Counted from the stretch's first letter, positions 1 through 9,876 are shown. The stretch: 64,000 bases of DNA from Flavobacteriaceae bacterium Ap0902 (GCA_009835005.1 WTFG01000001.1:1-64000); one strand, 5' to 3'. Program-made: numbers and translations. Notes: generated from the letters alone by a model not told the origin.

Positions 1-837
1 GGGTTGTGCATCAGCTACCAATGTTTGAGTATGTTTGATTGGGCGAAATTTCGGACAGCTAAAGGGGGATTAAAAATTCATACGGTATGGGATGAGCAAC
101 TTGGACTTCCTGAAATGGTAAATATCACAGAAGCAAAAGTACACGATAGCAAGGGTTTAGAGCAAAATATCTATCCGCAAAACACAATCATTGTAGAAGA
201 TAGAGCTTATTTTGACTTTGATTTAATGCTCAGTAGAATACGAGCTAATAACACTTTTGTCACCCGAATAAAAAGCAATACGATATACAAAAGCACAGAA
301 GAATTGGACCTGCCACAGGACTCAGACCAAGATATTCTCAAAGATGAAATTATAGAATTATCCTCTAATAAAGCAGTTAAAAGTGGGGTAAATCAACACC
401 AACTTAGGTTAGTAACCGTTTATAAAGAAGACGAAAATAAGACGATAGAAATCATCACCAATCAAATGGATTGGTCGGCGAGAACCATAGCCGATTTATA
501 CAAAAAACGATGGGATATAGAGTTGTTTTTCAAGGCGATGAAACAAAATCTTCAAATTAAAACCTTTATAGGCACCAGTGAAAACGCTGTAAAATCTCAA
601 ATTTATGTAGCCTTAATATGCTATTTATTATTAGAGTTAATCAGGCGTTTTTATTGCGATAAAAGTGTAGCGTTCAGTAATTTTTGCTAAAAAGTTAGAA
701 TCTGTTTGATGCACTATTTAACACTAAACTACCTATGTAATGAGTTAAAACCCATAGTGAAAAAAGTTAAAAAACCACCTGAAAACAACCTATTCAAAGG
801 AGATAATTCTGAGATACAGACAAGATTACCTTTATAA
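1..837 (+). pseudogene. IS4-family transposase, 5' end outside window, broken by a nonsense codon
   Basis: The reading frame from the left edge encodes the C-terminal catalytic part of an IS4-type DDE transposase: FDWAKFRTAKGGLKIHTVWD, then VEDRAYFDF (second Asp region) and YKKRWDIELFFKAMKQNL, the Y-x2-R-x3-E-x6-K signature carrying the last catalytic Glu. A TAA at 688-690 stops the frame, but the same frame continues cleanly (KVRICLMHYLTLNYLCNELK) to a second TAA at 835-837, which is where such proteins usually end. The simplest reading is one point mutation in a formerly longer protein. At the extreme left (about 10-22) the expected D-S-T-T-type first motif is not in frame, while the +1 frame reads A-S-A-T-N, so a second lesion is possible. 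Terminal inverted repeats could not be placed. The element is probably inactive. Confidence 0.8.
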
Positions 838-1231
838 ATAAAGGGCTGCAAGAGATTTTTTACCTTTTTCTGAAAACTTTCGGACGGGTGTGAAAAGTTA
901 TATTTTGTTCTAAAGCATTGATTTTCTTTTAAATCAACAAACTCACAGGACGATAATTAACTTAAAGTTTACATTGGGTCACCTTTCCTTGTAATTTTGT
1001 TAAAGTTCGTTCAATTCCATTATGAATTAAAATATTTTATATTCCTTTACGTAGCAAGAAATGGCAAACAAAATCGAATACTAAATAATCTATAAATCCA
1101 ATATGTAGAAAATTCTTGTTGGGGTATATAGATTATCTAAAAATAAACACCCATTATATTCAATAAAACAAGGAAAATGGGTGTTAAAATGGGCGTGACA
1201 TTCATAACTATTTGATTATGAATTGAAAAGG
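838..1231. other. Gene-free stretch between the IS remnant and tRNA-Ala
   Basis: About 390 bases without a convincing gene. The first part probably includes the right end of the IS4 element, but no terminal repeat could be confirmed because its left end lies outside the window. The only structure seen is the hairpin at 1146-1185 listed separately. Minus-strand frames between roughly 950 and 1070 contain short interrupted peptides (for example KLQGKVTQCKL) that could be decayed transposase, but they are too broken to call. Confidence 0.5.
1146..1185 (-). terminator. Hairpin terminator downstream of tRNA-Ala
   Basis: AACACCCATT (1146-1155) and AATGGGTGTT (1176-1185) form a perfect 10-bp stem. 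Read on the minus strand the stem is followed by TTATTTTT, so it fits an intrinsic terminator for the minus-strand tRNA-Ala that ends at 1232. Confidence 0.6.
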
Positions 1232-1305
1232 TGGAGAATACGGGATTCGAACCCGTGACCTCTACACTGCCAGTGTAGCGCGCTAGCCAACTGCGCCAAT
1301 CCCCC
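1232..1305 (-). tRNA. tRNA-Ala (anticodon GGC)
   Basis: The minus strand folds into a complete 74-nt cloverleaf: acceptor stem GGGGGAT/ATTCTCC, D arm with AGTTGGCTA loop, anticodon stem CTACA/TGTAG with loop CTGGCAG (anticodon GGC), a 5-nt variable loop, and T arm ACGGG-TTCGAAT-CCCGT. Position 3:70 is G-U, the classic alanine identity pair, which supports the assignment. The CCA end is not encoded (A73 is followed by CCT). Confidence 0.95.
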
Positions 1306-1362
1306 AGTAATCATTAGTTCTTTAATTTAATTAAATATCAAATGATCGCATAAGATTTTATA

Positions 1363-2643
1363 TTAGCCTTCAAAAGATCGAACAGCAGATAATGTTCTGT
1401 CTAATTCACTATCACCAATGGCTAAACTTATAAACCAAGTTTCAAATGAACTCGGTGGCAAATATACGCCTTTATCTAATAAATGATGATAGAATTTATT
1501 AAAAGTCTCATTGTGAGCGGTCTTGGCTGTTTCAAAATCTACAACTTCTTTGTCTGTAAAGAATACAGAATACATAGAACCTATTTGATTATAGGTATGC
1601 GTGATTCCTTTTTCATTTAAGATGCTATGAATATCCTCTGCTAATTTTTTTGTCGTTTTTTCTAATTGTGCAAATGGATTGTCTAAACTTGCTAAAGTCT
1701 CTAAAGTTGTAATACCAGCACGCATAGCCAATGGATTTCCACTTAAAGTCCCTGCTTGATATACAGGACCATTAGGCGCGAGATACTCCATGATTTCTTT
1801 TCTACCTGCAAAAGCACCCACAGGAAGCCCACCTCCGATTACTTTACCAAAAGTAACGATATCGGCTTTCACATTCAATAACTCTTGGGCTCCACCCATC
1901 GCTAAACGGAAACCTGTCATCACCTCATCAATAATTAATAAAGCTCCGTTCTCTTCACAAAGCGTCTTTAATTGTTGTAAAAAGTCTCCTTTGGGTGGAA
2001 TACAACCCATGTTTCCTGCTACAGGCTCTAAAATTACCGTGGCTATCTCGTCTGGATTATTCTCAAATAATGTTTTTACACTCTCTATATCATTATAAGT
2101 CGCCATTAAAGTATCTTTGGCGGTTCCTTGGGTTACGCCAGGAGAATTTGGTTCGCCAAAGGTAGCAGCTCCACTCCCCGCTTGAATCAAAAATGAATCT
2201 GAATGCCCATGGTAACAACCTGCGAATTTGATGATTTTCTCTCTTCCTGTATATCCTCTTGCTAGACGCACCGCACTCATACAAGCCTCTGTACCAGAGT
2301 TTACAAACCGCACCATGTCTATGTTCGGTACGGCATTCACTACAAATTCTGCAATTTGGGTCTCTAATTCTGTTGGCGTACCATAAGATGTTCCTTTTTT
2401 AACTTGTGCTAGCAAAGCATCTGTAACCGCATCATGCGCATGCCCTAAAATCATAGGACCCCAAGAATTGATGTAATCTACATAATCATGACCATCTGCA
2501 TCATAAATATAAGCACCTTTGGCTTTTTCTATAAAAATAGGAGTTCCGCCCACAGATTTAAAGGCTCTTACAGGTGAATTGACACCTCCAGGTAAAACTT
2601 TCTGCGCCGCTTTGAATAAGGCACTGCTTCTTTGGTATCTCAT
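1363..2643 (-). CDS. hemL: Glutamate-1-semialdehyde 2,1-aminomutase
   Basis: This is a 426-aa class III PLP enzyme that converts glutamate-1-semialdehyde to 5-aminolevulinate, the last step of the C5 route to tetrapyrroles. The length equals the family norm. Visible features: N-terminal [27 protein letters not shown] (about 116-130), [11 protein letters not shown] with Asp239, and [13 protein letters not shown] with the PLP Schiff-base Lys267. It lies 2 bases after the glucosaminidase gene, which in turn overlaps the ACC-deaminase-like gene, so the three probably form one minus-strand operon ending here. A ferrochelatase gene (hemH) lies about 10 kb away, but no other haem gene adjoins hemL. 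Confidence 0.96.
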   Translation of the reverse strand: MRYQRSSALFKAAQKVLPGGVNSPVRAFKSVGGTPIFIEKAKGAYIYDADGHDYVDYINSWGPMILGHAHDAVTDALLAQVKKGTSYGTPTELETQIAEFVVNAVPNIDMVRFVNSGTEACMSAVRLARGYTGREKIIKFAGCYHGHSDSFLIQAGSGAATFGEPNSPGVTQGTAKDTLMATYNDIESVKTLFENNPDEIATVILEPVAGNMGCIPPKGDFLQQLKTLCEENGALLIIDEVMTGFRLAMGGAQELLNVKADIVTFGKVIGGGLPVGAFAGRKEIMEYLAPNGPVYQAGTLSGNPLAMRAGITTLETLASLDNPFAQLEKTTKKLAEDIHSILNEKGITHTYNQIGSMYSVFFTDKEVVDFETAKTAHNETFNKFYHHLLDKGVYLPPSSFETWFISLAIGDSELDRTLSAVRSFEG

Positions 2644-2645
2644 AA

Positions 2646-3734
2646 TTAACTTCTTGGTTTTCTACCGCGTAGGTATAAGGTTTCTCCTGCATTTGGAACA
2701 TAACCTTCTTTTACTCTATTTCTACGGTATAATTGTCTTAATTTGATTCCTGTTTTCTGAGCAATCATATACATGCTTTCCCCCTTTTGAACTGTATAGT
2801 ATTTTTTTGCTCCTCTGTTTTTCTTTTTAGCAAAGAATAAATACTGATTGGCTTTTAAATCTTCTGGTCTATCTAGTTCATTGTATCTCATGAGTTTTTT
2901 CACACTCACATCATACATTGCTGCAATTTTATTTAAAGTCTCTCCTGGGTAAACCTCTATATACTCTCTCCCGATGGGATGTCTTTTGACACGCTCCTCT
3001 TTGCTAATTCTACGTACGGGAACTTCCATTTTCTTTGGATCAGACTCTTCTTTTGGAACTATTCCCGTATGGCTAGCAACAGGTGTTTCAAGACTAACCT
3101 TAGTTTCTTTTGTTGGTTTAGTTTTTGGGTTACCTGCTACCGCAACCATAGTTTCTGGTTCCTTATAATTAGGATCCACAATTTTTCTATCTACAGGACC
3201 ATAAAGGACAACCAACTTGTCATAAACTTGGTCTCTGTTTATAGCATCAAACTCTTGCAAGTTATAATTCTCTATTTTATTAATTAAAATATAGGCATAG
3301 CGCGGATTGGTAGCATATCCAGCCTTTTTGAGCCCATGAGCCCAGCCTTTATAATCCATCATATCCAATTGGAAGAGGCGTTTGTAATACGGTCTTTCTG
3401 CTAAAAATTTAGAGTGATCTCTAAAACTTTCTGCTACAGAATTGTATTTTCTAAAACATTCCCCAATAGCATCATCATCGTGATAGATCGTGGCGCCTCT
3501 CCATTCTTTTTTACATTTAATCCCAAAGTGGTTGTTCGCCTGCTCTGCCAATCTAGATTGCCCACCACCTGTTTCTAATATTCCCTGTGCCAGCGTGATA
3601 CTGGCAGGAATTTTATATTTTTCCATCTCTTGCACCGCTAGCAAAGCATATTTCTGTATATACGCTACCTCCCTATTCGCCTGAGCAGAGGTGAAAACGC
3701 TAATCAATAAGATTAACCAAATAATTCTTTTCAT
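2646..3734 (-). CDS. Secreted glucosaminidase (GH73-like) with two LysM domains
   Basis: A 362-aa exported peptidoglycan hydrolase. Residues 1-18 form a signal peptide (hydrophobic [11 protein letters not shown], cleavage near AQA). Residues about 25-170 are a mannosyl-glycoprotein endo-beta-N-acetylglucosaminidase domain with [15 protein letters not shown], where Glu54 is the likely catalytic acid, followed by NNHFGIKC and [12 protein letters not shown] Pro/Thr/Lys-rich linker (about 195-255) leads to two LysM cell-wall-binding repeats, about 257-305 and 312-356. It should act in the periplasm on the glycan chain. It overlaps the upstream gene by 4 bases and is followed 2 bases later by hemL. 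The precise bond cleaved is inferred from the family. Confidence 0.9.
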   Translation of the reverse strand: MKRIIWLILLISVFTSAQANREVAYIQKYALLAVQEMEKYKIPASITLAQGILETGGGQSRLAEQANNHFGIKCKKEWRGATIYHDDDAIGECFRKYNSVAESFRDHSKFLAERPYYKRLFQLDMMDYKGWAHGLKKAGYATNPRYAYILINKIENYNLQEFDAINRDQVYDKLVVLYGPVDRKIVDPNYKEPETMVAVAGNPKTKPTKETKVSLETPVASHTGIVPKEESDPKKMEVPVRRISKEERVKRHPIGREYIEVYPGETLNKIAAMYDVSVKKLMRYNELDRPEDLKANQYLFFAKKKNRGAKKYYTVQKGESMYMIAQKTGIKLRQLYRRNRVKEGYVPNAGETLYLRGRKPRS

Positions 3735-4639
3735 ATAATATTTACTTTTATTTTATCTTGGTGCGTTTCATTAAATCCTCTAATCCCCTGTAAACCTCCT
3801 GTATGAATAGCTAAAATGCGTGAATTTTGGGGAAAGTATTCTTTTTTAATCAAACCCATGATCCCAAACAGCATCTTGCCATTATAGATGGTATCTAAAG
3901 GAATTTGAAACTCCTGATAAAATGTGTTTACAAACATAATTAATTCAGAAGAAAACTTAGCGTACCCACCGAAATGATATGCGTTAATAAAATCATAATT
4001 GGTTCTAATCGTATGATTTTCTATCTCTTTCTTCAAAAAGTCCGCATTCTTGAGAGCTGGAAACCCTAGAATTTTCTGCCTATCTACAGATGATTTAATA
4101 ATTCCTGATATAGTGCCTGCTGTTCCTACAGGTAAACATATATAATCGTAATCCTGCGTTCTTTCATCTAAAATTTCCTCACAACCTTTTACCGCCAATT
4201 CATTGGTACCACCCTCTGGCAGTATATAAGCATCTGGGTATCGTTGTTTTAAATTTTCTAAAAAAGAAAGTTCCTTTTTTTGTCTATATAAGGTTCTATT
4301 GATAAACTCAAGCTCCATCCCAAAAGCCTTTGCTTCTTTTAATGTAATATTTAAGGGTTTACTAGCTAACTCCTCTCCACGAATAATCCCTATGGTTTTA
4401 AAACCAAACGCATTCCCTGCGGCAGCTGTGGCATGAATATGATTAGAATAAGCGCCCCCGAAGGTGAGCAAAGTCTGAAACCCCTTTTGTCTTGCCTCCA
4501 TTAAATTATACTTGAGTTTCCTGAATTTATTTCCCTGGATTAAGGGATGATTAAAATCTTCTCTCAAAATATCTAATTGGATACCACCACGATCTATCAA
4601 AGATTGGATAGGGCAAGCGGGAATATGAATTTGGAACAA
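3731..4639 (-). CDS. PLP enzyme of the ACC deaminase / D-cysteine desulfhydrase family
   Basis: A 302-aa fold-type II PLP enzyme. EDFNHPLIQGNKFRKLKYNL carries the family motif GNK-x-RK, with Lys38 the likely PLP lysine. TFGGAYSNHIHATAAAG (about 60-76) is the substrate-binding Ser-Asn-His segment, and LPVGTAGTISGI the phosphate-binding loop. Family members deaminate 1-aminocyclopropane-1-carboxylate or desulfhydrate D-cysteine. Which reaction applies cannot be told here, so the call stays at family level. It is slightly shorter than typical ACC deaminases (about 338 aa). It is first gene of the probable operon with the glucosaminidase and hemL; the functional link to those genes is unclear. 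Confidence 0.85.
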   Translation of the reverse strand: MFQIHIPACPIQSLIDRGGIQLDILREDFNHPLIQGNKFRKLKYNLMEARQKGFQTLLTFGGAYSNHIHATAAAGNAFGFKTIGIIRGEELASKPLNITLKEAKAFGMELEFINRTLYRQKKELSFLENLKQRYPDAYILPEGGTNELAVKGCEEILDERTQDYDYICLPVGTAGTISGIIKSSVDRQKILGFPALKNADFLKKEIENHTIRTNYDFINAYHFGGYAKFSSELIMFVNTFYQEFQIPLDTIYNGKMLFGIMGLIKKEYFPQNSRILAIHTGGLQGIRGFNETHQDKIKVNII

Positions 4640-4944
4640 TGGTTATCGAGTTAAAATTAAAAAATAAGAATTTGATTTATAGCAACTAACATGAATCATC
4701 TTGCTAATCACATGAGTAAATCAAAGGTATTAAATTTAAAGATAATTTGATATTTGATTTGATATCTATTTAAATAAGTGATGATAAGCCTAGTTTGCTC
4801 AAATAAAAGTTTGGAACTATTTCTGTTGATAAGATATAATGTTTAACTTGATTCAATACTTCTTATTTTCTAAATTAGAAGGTTCAATTGTAGGCAACAT
4901 AAGCATTATTATAATCTTAATTGAATTTTAAAAAATTAAATAAA
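4640..4944. other. Divergent intergenic region
   Basis: About 305 AT-rich bases between the divergent ACC-deaminase-like gene and yebC. It must hold both promoters, but no confident TAnnTTTG element with a good -33 partner, riboswitch or repeat was seen. Confidence 0.4.
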
Positions 4945-5712
4945 ATGGCAGGACACAGCAAATGGGCGAACATAAAACATAGAAAAGGGGCGCAAGATCA
5001 AAAAAGAGCGAAAGAATTTCAAAAAGTGATCAAGGAAATCACGATTGCTATCAAAGAGAATAATCTAAATGGTGATCCAGAAACCAATCCTGCTTTACGC
5101 ACGGCGATAACCAATGCCAAAGGGGTGAACATGCCCAAAGATAATATAGATCGCGCCATCAAAAAAGCCACGGGAGAAGGTGGCGATAGTTATGAGCGTG
5201 TCACTTTTGAAGGTTATGCACCGCATGGCATTGCGTTTTTTGTAGAATGTCAAACAGATAATACCAACCGTACCGTTGCAGCGGTACGTTCTCTGTTTAG
5301 CAAAAATGGAGGAAGTCTGGGGGTCAATGGTTCTGTAGAATTTTTATTTGAAAGAAAAGGTGTTTTTACACTAGAAAAAGAAAAATTGACAGGTGATAAT
5401 GAAGCGTTTGAATTAGAATTGATTGAGGGGGGAGCTGAGTCTATAGACAAAGATGATGATGAATTTTTGACGGTCTATACAGCTTATGATGATTTTGGTT
5501 TGATGCAACAAAAACTGGACAGTTTAACTATTGAACCTAAAAATGCTGGACTTCAATACATTCCTTTGACTACACTTGCTTTGTCTACAGAAGAGGGTGT
5601 TCAAGTTTTAAAACTTTTAGAAAAATTCGAGGATGAAGACGATGTGCAAGAGGTGTATCATAATCTTGAAATCACAGATGAAATGATGGAATCTTTTGAA
5701 AATGGGGAATAG
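4945..5712 (+). CDS. yebC: YebC/PmpR-family protein (first paralog)
   Basis: A 255-aa YebC/TACO1-family protein. It starts with the invariant MAGHSKWANIKHRKGAQD, and this fixes the start at the ATG at 4945 rather than the upstream in-frame TTG at 4921. Further conserved stretches are NPALRTAITNAKGVNMPKDN and FEGYAPHGIAFFVE. Family members are described as transcription regulators (PmpR) or as helpers of ribosomes stalled on proline runs. The second paralog at 15431-16180 has the diverged N-terminus MGRAFEYRKAAKFARWDRM. This copy keeps the canonical form and is the likelier main YebC. Stands alone; DUF2891 gene follows 29 bases later. Confidence 0.93.
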   Translation: MAGHSKWANIKHRKGAQDQKRAKEFQKVIKEITIAIKENNLNGDPETNPALRTAITNAKGVNMPKDNIDRAIKKATGEGGDSYERVTFEGYAPHGIAFFVECQTDNTNRTVAAVRSLFSKNGGSLGVNGSVEFLFERKGVFTLEKEKLTGDNEAFELELIEGGAESIDKDDDEFLTVYTAYDDFGLMQQKLDSLTIEPKNAGLQYIPLTTLALSTEEGVQVLKLLEKFEDEDDVQEVYHNLEITDEMMESFENGE

Positions 5713-5741
5713 TTTGATTAAATTTAACAAACTTTAATTTT

Positions 5742-6800
5742 ATGAAACTCATTTGGATATTGCTTTTGCTGCCTATATTGGCTTGGAGCCAGTCAACTCA
5801 ACTAACCAAGCAAGAGGCGAAGAAATTACTAGAATTACCTCTGCATTGTATAGAGACAGAATTCCCGAATAAATTAGGACAAACATTGGCTTCTGCAGAG
5901 GAATTAGGAACGCCAAAAGCTTTGCATCCCGCATTTTATGGATGTTTTGATTGGCACTCTTCTGTGCATGGCTATTGGACGATTGTGAATATTTTACAAC
6001 AATTCCCAGCGTTAGATGCCGATGATCAAATTAAAAGTAAGTTGGTTGAGAATCTATCTGAAGCTAATATTCAAAAAGAGATTTCTTATTTTCTAAACGA
6101 GCAAGAATATAGTTTTGAAAGAGCTTATGGATGGGCTTGGTTGTTTAAATTACAGGAGTCTCTAAATCGCTGGGACACAAAAGAAGGAGAACAATTATCA
6201 CAAAATCTAAGACCACTTACAGACTTGGTCTCCGATAGGTTTATGAAGTATATAGAGAAATTAAGGTACCCGATTCGGGTAGGGACACATACCAATACCG
6301 CATTCGCTATGAGTTTAGCGTATGATTATGCGCTTACTAATAAAAATACTTATTTGGCAGAGGCGATTACCCAAAGAGCCAAAGATTTTTATATAAATGA
6401 TAAGCGTTGCCCGCTGGGTTGGGAACCGAGTGGATATGATTTTTTATCCCCCTGCATGCAAGAATTGGATTTAATGCGTAAGGTTTTACCAGAGACATCG
6501 TTTATGGCTTGGCTCGGTGGTTTCTTGCCAGAGGTAATGCATAAGGATTTTGATTGGGAGGTAGGAGAAGTGTCAGATAGAAATGACGGGCACATGGTAC
6601 ATTTGGATGGGCTGAATTTTAGCCGTGCTTGGGTTTTCTATGATTTGGCTCATGCGTATCCAACGTTTGCGTATTTGATTCCGTTGGCAGATAAACACTT
6701 GGCTTATAGCTATCCTAATCTAATGGGTGATGCTTATGAAGGGGGGCATTGGCTAGGCACTTTTGCTTTGTACACCATTTTAAAAGCTAAAAATAAATGA
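5742..6800 (+). CDS. DUF2891 family exported protein
   Basis: 352 aa with an N-terminal signal peptide (LIWILLLLPILAWSQS, cleavage about residue 18). The mature protein matches DUF2891: ALHPAFYGCFDWHSSVHGYW at about 58-77 and GYDFLSPCMQELDLM near 230. Conserved Trp, His and Asp/Glu residues and an alpha-helical composition suggest an (alpha/alpha)-barrel-like enzyme, but no reaction has been established for the family to my knowledge. It overlaps the following lipocalin gene by 4 bases (ATGA), so the two are probably co-translated. Confidence 0.85.
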   Translation: MKLIWILLLLPILAWSQSTQLTKQEAKKLLELPLHCIETEFPNKLGQTLASAEELGTPKALHPAFYGCFDWHSSVHGYWTIVNILQQFPALDADDQIKSKLVENLSEANIQKEISYFLNEQEYSFERAYGWAWLFKLQESLNRWDTKEGEQLSQNLRPLTDLVSDRFMKYIEKLRYPIRVGTHTNTAFAMSLAYDYALTNKNTYLAEAITQRAKDFYINDKRCPLGWEPSGYDFLSPCMQELDLMRKVLPETSFMAWLGGFLPEVMHKDFDWEVGEVSDRNDGHMVHLDGLNFSRAWVFYDLAHAYPTFAYLIPLADKHLAYSYPNLMGDAYEGGHWLGTFALYTILKAKNK

Positions 6801-7321
6801 AATTAAAACCATATCATATCGGGTTTATGGCTTTGGGGCTTGTATTGCTTACTTCTTGTGGTAGCAAAAAGGCCTTGACTACTGTCAATGAATTAGATAA
6901 AGAGCAATATCTGGGAACGTGGTATGAGATTCAACGTTTCCCGCATTCTTTTGAGAAAGATTTGCAATGTGTTACTGCTACTTATACATTAAGAGAAGAT
7001 GGTAAAATTAATGTTTTGAATAAAGGCTTTGACGGCGAGAAATGGCGGGAAGCTGATGGAAAGGCTTGGACGCCGAATGCGGATAAACCTGGGGAATTGA
7101 AGGTGGAATTCTTCTGGCCATTTGCAGGTGATTATTATATTATTGAAACAGATCCAGCGAAATATTCTCTTGTGGGCGCGCCTGATAGAGAATATCTGTG
7201 GATTCTAGCGCGTGAGAAATCTCTTGATGATGTTACATTAAATAGACTTAGAACGAGAGCAGAAAAACTGGGCTCTGATATTTCTAAATTAGAGGAAGTT
7301 CATCATAACTGCGAAGAGTGA
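6797..7321 (+). CDS. blc: Bacterial lipocalin (Blc-like) lipoprotein
   Basis: A 174-aa lipoprotein: the signal segment ends in LLTSC, so Cys21 is the likely lipidated residue. The mature part is a lipocalin with the hallmark GTWYEI-x-R-x-PHSFEKDLQCVTATY (about 37-59) and the second conserved region YSLVGAPDREYLWILAR (about 124-140). Blc-type proteins bind lysophospholipids or fatty acids at the outer membrane. It shares an ATGA overlap with the upstream DUF2891 gene. A structured RNA-like element lies directly downstream. Confidence 0.93.
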   Translation: MKLKPYHIGFMALGLVLLTSCGSKKALTTVNELDKEQYLGTWYEIQRFPHSFEKDLQCVTATYTLREDGKINVLNKGFDGEKWREADGKAWTPNADKPGELKVEFFWPFAGDYYIIETDPAKYSLVGAPDREYLWILAREKSLDDVTLNRLRTRAEKLGSDISKLEEVHHNCEE

Positions 7322-7328
7322 TCCTTTT

Positions 7329-7480
7329 TGCGACCAGGATAGAAGTGGTAGTCCTTAAAGAGGGGATGCTTGAAATAAAATAAGGCACAAAAGAGTGGCG
7401 GTTTTTTACCAAACTCCTTTTGTGCCTATATTTTATAAGTAGACCACTGCGCACTACAAGAGGATAGCCCGTAAGTCGCC
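7329..7480 (+). ncRNA. Structured intergenic element, flavo-1-like (copy 1)
   Basis: The element is framed by an outer stem GCGAC (7330-7334)/GTCGC (7475-7479), paired signature boxes GGATAGAAG (7337-7345) and GGATAGCCC (7462-7470), a second stem AGTGGT (7344-7349)/ACCACT (7443-7448), and a central hairpin AGGCACAAAAG (7383-7393)/CTTTTGTGCCT (7417-7427). The same layout with different stem sequences but identical box sequences recurs at 63606-63753, so base pairing rather than primary sequence is conserved. It lies between convergent lipocalin and kbl genes. It resembles the flavo-1 RNA motif known from Bacteroidota, but that match is from memory and the function is unknown. Confidence 0.6.
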
Positions 7481-7492
7481 CTAGAAATTATA

Positions 7493-8689
7493 TCATGAGA
7501 TTACGCCTAATTCTTTACCAATTTTCTCAAAGGCGGCAATGGTTTTATCTAATTGCTCTTGGGTGTGCGCAGCAGATAATTGAACTCTAATTCTGGCTTT
7601 TCCTTTAGGTACCACAGGGTAGAAGAATCCAATGACGTAAACACCTTCTTCTAATAATTTGTCTGCCATGACTTGAGATAATTTGGCATCATATAGCATG
7701 ACAGGTACAATAGCCGCATCGCCATCTGGGATATCAAACCCCTTGGCTTTCATTTCCTTGCGGAAATATGCTGCGTTCTCCATTACCTTGTCTCTAAGCG
7801 AGGTATCATCAGATATCATATCCAATACTTTGTTAGCGGCACCCACGATGCCTGGGGCTAATGAGTTAGAGAATAAGTAGGGTCTAGAGCGTTGACGCAA
7901 CATGTCGATAACTTCTTTTTTACCAGAAGTAAAACCTCCCATGGCTCCACCTAGCGCTTTTCCTAAGGTTGAGGTGATGAGGTCTACACGATCCATCACG
8001 CCCATAGCTTCGGGGGTTCCACGTCCTGTCTTACCAATAAATCCAGTGGCGTGAGAATCATCTACCAATACCAATGCGTCATACTTGTCTGCTAAATCAC
8101 AAATGCCTTTGAGGTCTGCTACGATACCATCCATAGAGAAAACACCATCGGTCACGATGATTTTGAATCTATGATTTTCTTCGTTGGCTTTCTTTAATTG
8201 TGCTTCTAAGTCTGCCATATCGTTGTTTTTGTAACGGTATCTGGCGGCTTTACATAAGCGAACTCCGTCTATGATAGAGGCGTGATTTAACTCATCTGAT
8301 ATAATGGCATCCTCTTGCGTGAAAAGTGGTTCAAAAACCCCTCCGTTGGCATCAAAACAAGCAGCGTATAAAATGGTGTCTTCCGTGTCCAAAAATTTAG
8401 AAATCTTGGCTTCTAAATCTTTATGGATGTCTTGGGTTCCGCAGATAAAACGTACAGATGACATTCCATAACCATGAGAATCCATGGTCTCCTGCGATGC
8501 TTTGATTACGTCTGGGTGGTTAGAAAGACCAAGGTAGTTGTTGGCACAAAAGTTTAAAAGTTTTTGACCATTTACCTCTATTTCTGCACGCTGGGCAGAG
8601 GTAATGATTCTCTCGGTTTTGTATAATCCTTCTTCTTTGATCTCCTCTAATTGTGTTTGGAGATGGTTTTTGAATTTTTCGCTGTACAT
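7493..8689 (-). CDS. kbl: Glycine C-acetyltransferase (2-amino-3-ketobutyrate CoA ligase)
   Basis: A 398-aa alpha-oxoamine synthase. It cleaves 2-amino-3-ketobutyrate with CoA to glycine and acetyl-CoA in threonine breakdown. The length matches Kbl exactly. Visible features: [37 protein letters not shown] (Asp210, His213) and [16 protein letters not shown] with the PLP lysine at 244. No threonine dehydrogenase (tdh) gene is adjacent in this window. Closely related serine palmitoyltransferases in Bacteroidota are a possible alternative, but the ANNYLGL/GTPE pattern favours Kbl. Confidence 0.93.
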   Translation of the reverse strand: MYSEKFKNHLQTQLEEIKEEGLYKTERIITSAQRAEIEVNGQKLLNFCANNYLGLSNHPDVIKASQETMDSHGYGMSSVRFICGTQDIHKDLEAKISKFLDTEDTILYAACFDANGGVFEPLFTQEDAIISDELNHASIIDGVRLCKAARYRYKNNDMADLEAQLKKANEENHRFKIIVTDGVFSMDGIVADLKGICDLADKYDALVLVDDSHATGFIGKTGRGTPEAMGVMDRVDLITSTLGKALGGAMGGFTSGKKEVIDMLRQRSRPYLFSNSLAPGIVGAANKVLDMISDDTSLRDKVMENAAYFRKEMKAKGFDIPDGDAAIVPVMLYDAKLSQVMADKLLEEGVYVIGFFYPVVPKGKARIRVQLSAAHTQEQLDKTIAAFEKIGKELGVIS

Positions 8690-8766
8690 ATTTTATATCT
8701 TTTCATCAAAAATACAAATTATACAGCAGATTAGGTTAGAGATAAATCCTATAGAAATGCTAAATT

Positions 8767-9171
8767 TCATCTTTTAAGAAAGTCTTCCTCTTTCATGAAA
8801 ATAAACTGAATGAGTTTGAAAACCCAGAAGCCACCAAGTAGACCTAAACCTGTAATAAATATGGTCATTCCATCTGGATAGGTAAACAATGCGCCTGCTA
8901 ATCCCCCTAAAATCATTAGGATAGAAAGCAAAATATAGGCTGTGATAAAATTCTTAAATCCATGACCTTTTTTAAATCTAAACCATTGAAGGATTGCCAC
9001 AATCAGATAGATTAAAATAGAAGAGCCGCTAATAATCATTAAAAATTGACCCACGGGAACATATCCAATCATGATACTGGAGGACGCCGTAAACAGTCCT
9101 AAAAACAATAGGATAATAGAAATGATAATCCAATAGAATTGAATTTTTTGAAAGGTTCTTGATCTAAGCAT
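8767..9171 (-). CDS. Small integral membrane protein, four predicted TM segments
   Basis: 134 aa with four hydrophobic spans at about 12-30, 38-60, 78-96 and 102-126, and a charged C-terminus (MKEEDFLKR). No recognised domain. Its start overlaps the end of the Crp/Fnr gene by 8 bases, so it is likely co-transcribed with that regulator. The role is unknown; a membrane function tied to respiration or redox sensing would be guesswork from context. Confidence 0.75.
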   Translation of the reverse strand: MLRSRTFQKIQFYWIIISIILLFLGLFTASSSIMIGYVPVGQFLMIISGSSILIYLIVAILQWFRFKKGHGFKNFITAYILLSILMILGGLAGALFTYPDGMTIFITGLGLLGGFWVFKLIQFIFMKEEDFLKR

Positions 9172-9871
9172 CTACGTGTCCTAGTTTTCTGATTCTTTGA
9201 TGTTCTAGTATTTTAATTTTGCGTCCTTTTACCTCTATGAGTTCATCTGTTTTGAATTCTGATATCAACCGAATAGCAGATTCTGTCGCAGTACCAATCA
9301 AATTGGCCATTTCTTCTCTTCTCAAAGAAATACGAATGTAACCCTCATCATCAATTCCCAAAGTTTCCTCTAACATAATCAATATTTCTGCCAATCTTTC
9401 ACGGACTGTCTTTTGAGCCAATATGGTAATTGTATCTGCTGCATCTCCTAATTGTTTAGAAATCATTTTGAGCATTTCAAAACTCATCTTAGAGTTATGC
9501 TGCAACATTTTGAGGAAAAACCGCTCTGGAATAAATTCTAATGTCATAGGCTCTAAAGCAGTTGCCGTGGCTCCAAAAGGTTGACCAGATAAAATAGAGC
9601 GATACCCTATTAAATCTCCTTTTTTAAGAAATCTTATGATTTGTTCTTTCCCAGTAAAACCTACTTTGAATAACTTAGCGGTCCCGTGGGTTACCAAATA
9701 TACTCCGTTAGACGCATGACCTTCTTCTAGGATGTAATCTCCTTTGTTTAGTTCTATTACCTTATTTTCTGATTCCAAAGCATTTAATTCTTCTGTTGTA
9801 AATAACTTAAGACTTTCTGGATCTTGAAAATAACGATATAATGAAGTGAAATCATTCACGTTTTCTGACAT
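9164..9871 (-). CDS. Crp/Fnr-family transcription regulator
   Basis: 235 aa: N-terminal cyclic-nucleotide-binding-like beta roll (about 25-140, with YILEEGHASNGVYLVTHGTAKLFK), a dimer helix (about 140-165), and a C-terminal winged helix with LRREEMANLIGTATESAIRLISEFK as recognition region. There are no cysteines, so it is not an [4Fe-4S] FNR of the E. coli type; any redox or cofactor sensing must work differently. It is divergent from ccoI, and the 52-base intergenic region holds the palindromic box CTGACTTTTATCAG (9877-9890). This suggests that it activates ccoI and controls itself, as regulators beside cbb3-oxidase genes in Flavobacteriia are thought to do. Confidence 0.9.
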   Translation of the reverse strand: MSENVNDFTSLYRYFQDPESLKLFTTEELNALESENKVIELNKGDYILEEGHASNGVYLVTHGTAKLFKVGFTGKEQIIRFLKKGDLIGYRSILSGQPFGATATALEPMTLEFIPERFFLKMLQHNSKMSFEMLKMISKQLGDAADTITILAQKTVRERLAEILIMLEETLGIDDEGYIRISLRREEMANLIGTATESAIRLISEFKTDELIEVKGRKIKILEHQRIRKLGHVDA

Positions 9872-9876
9872 ATAAA

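Noticed and set aside
950-1070. Minus-strand peptides resembling an IS3-type transposase end
   Set aside because: The frames are interrupted several times and the similarity rests on a few residues.
1232-1305. tRNA-Gly reading for the first tRNA
   Set aside because: The anticodon on the coding strand is GGC, not GCC, and the G3-U70 pair marks alanine.
4921-4944. Eight-residue N-terminal extension of YebC
   Set aside because: It starts at TTG and precedes the invariant MAGHSKW start of the family.
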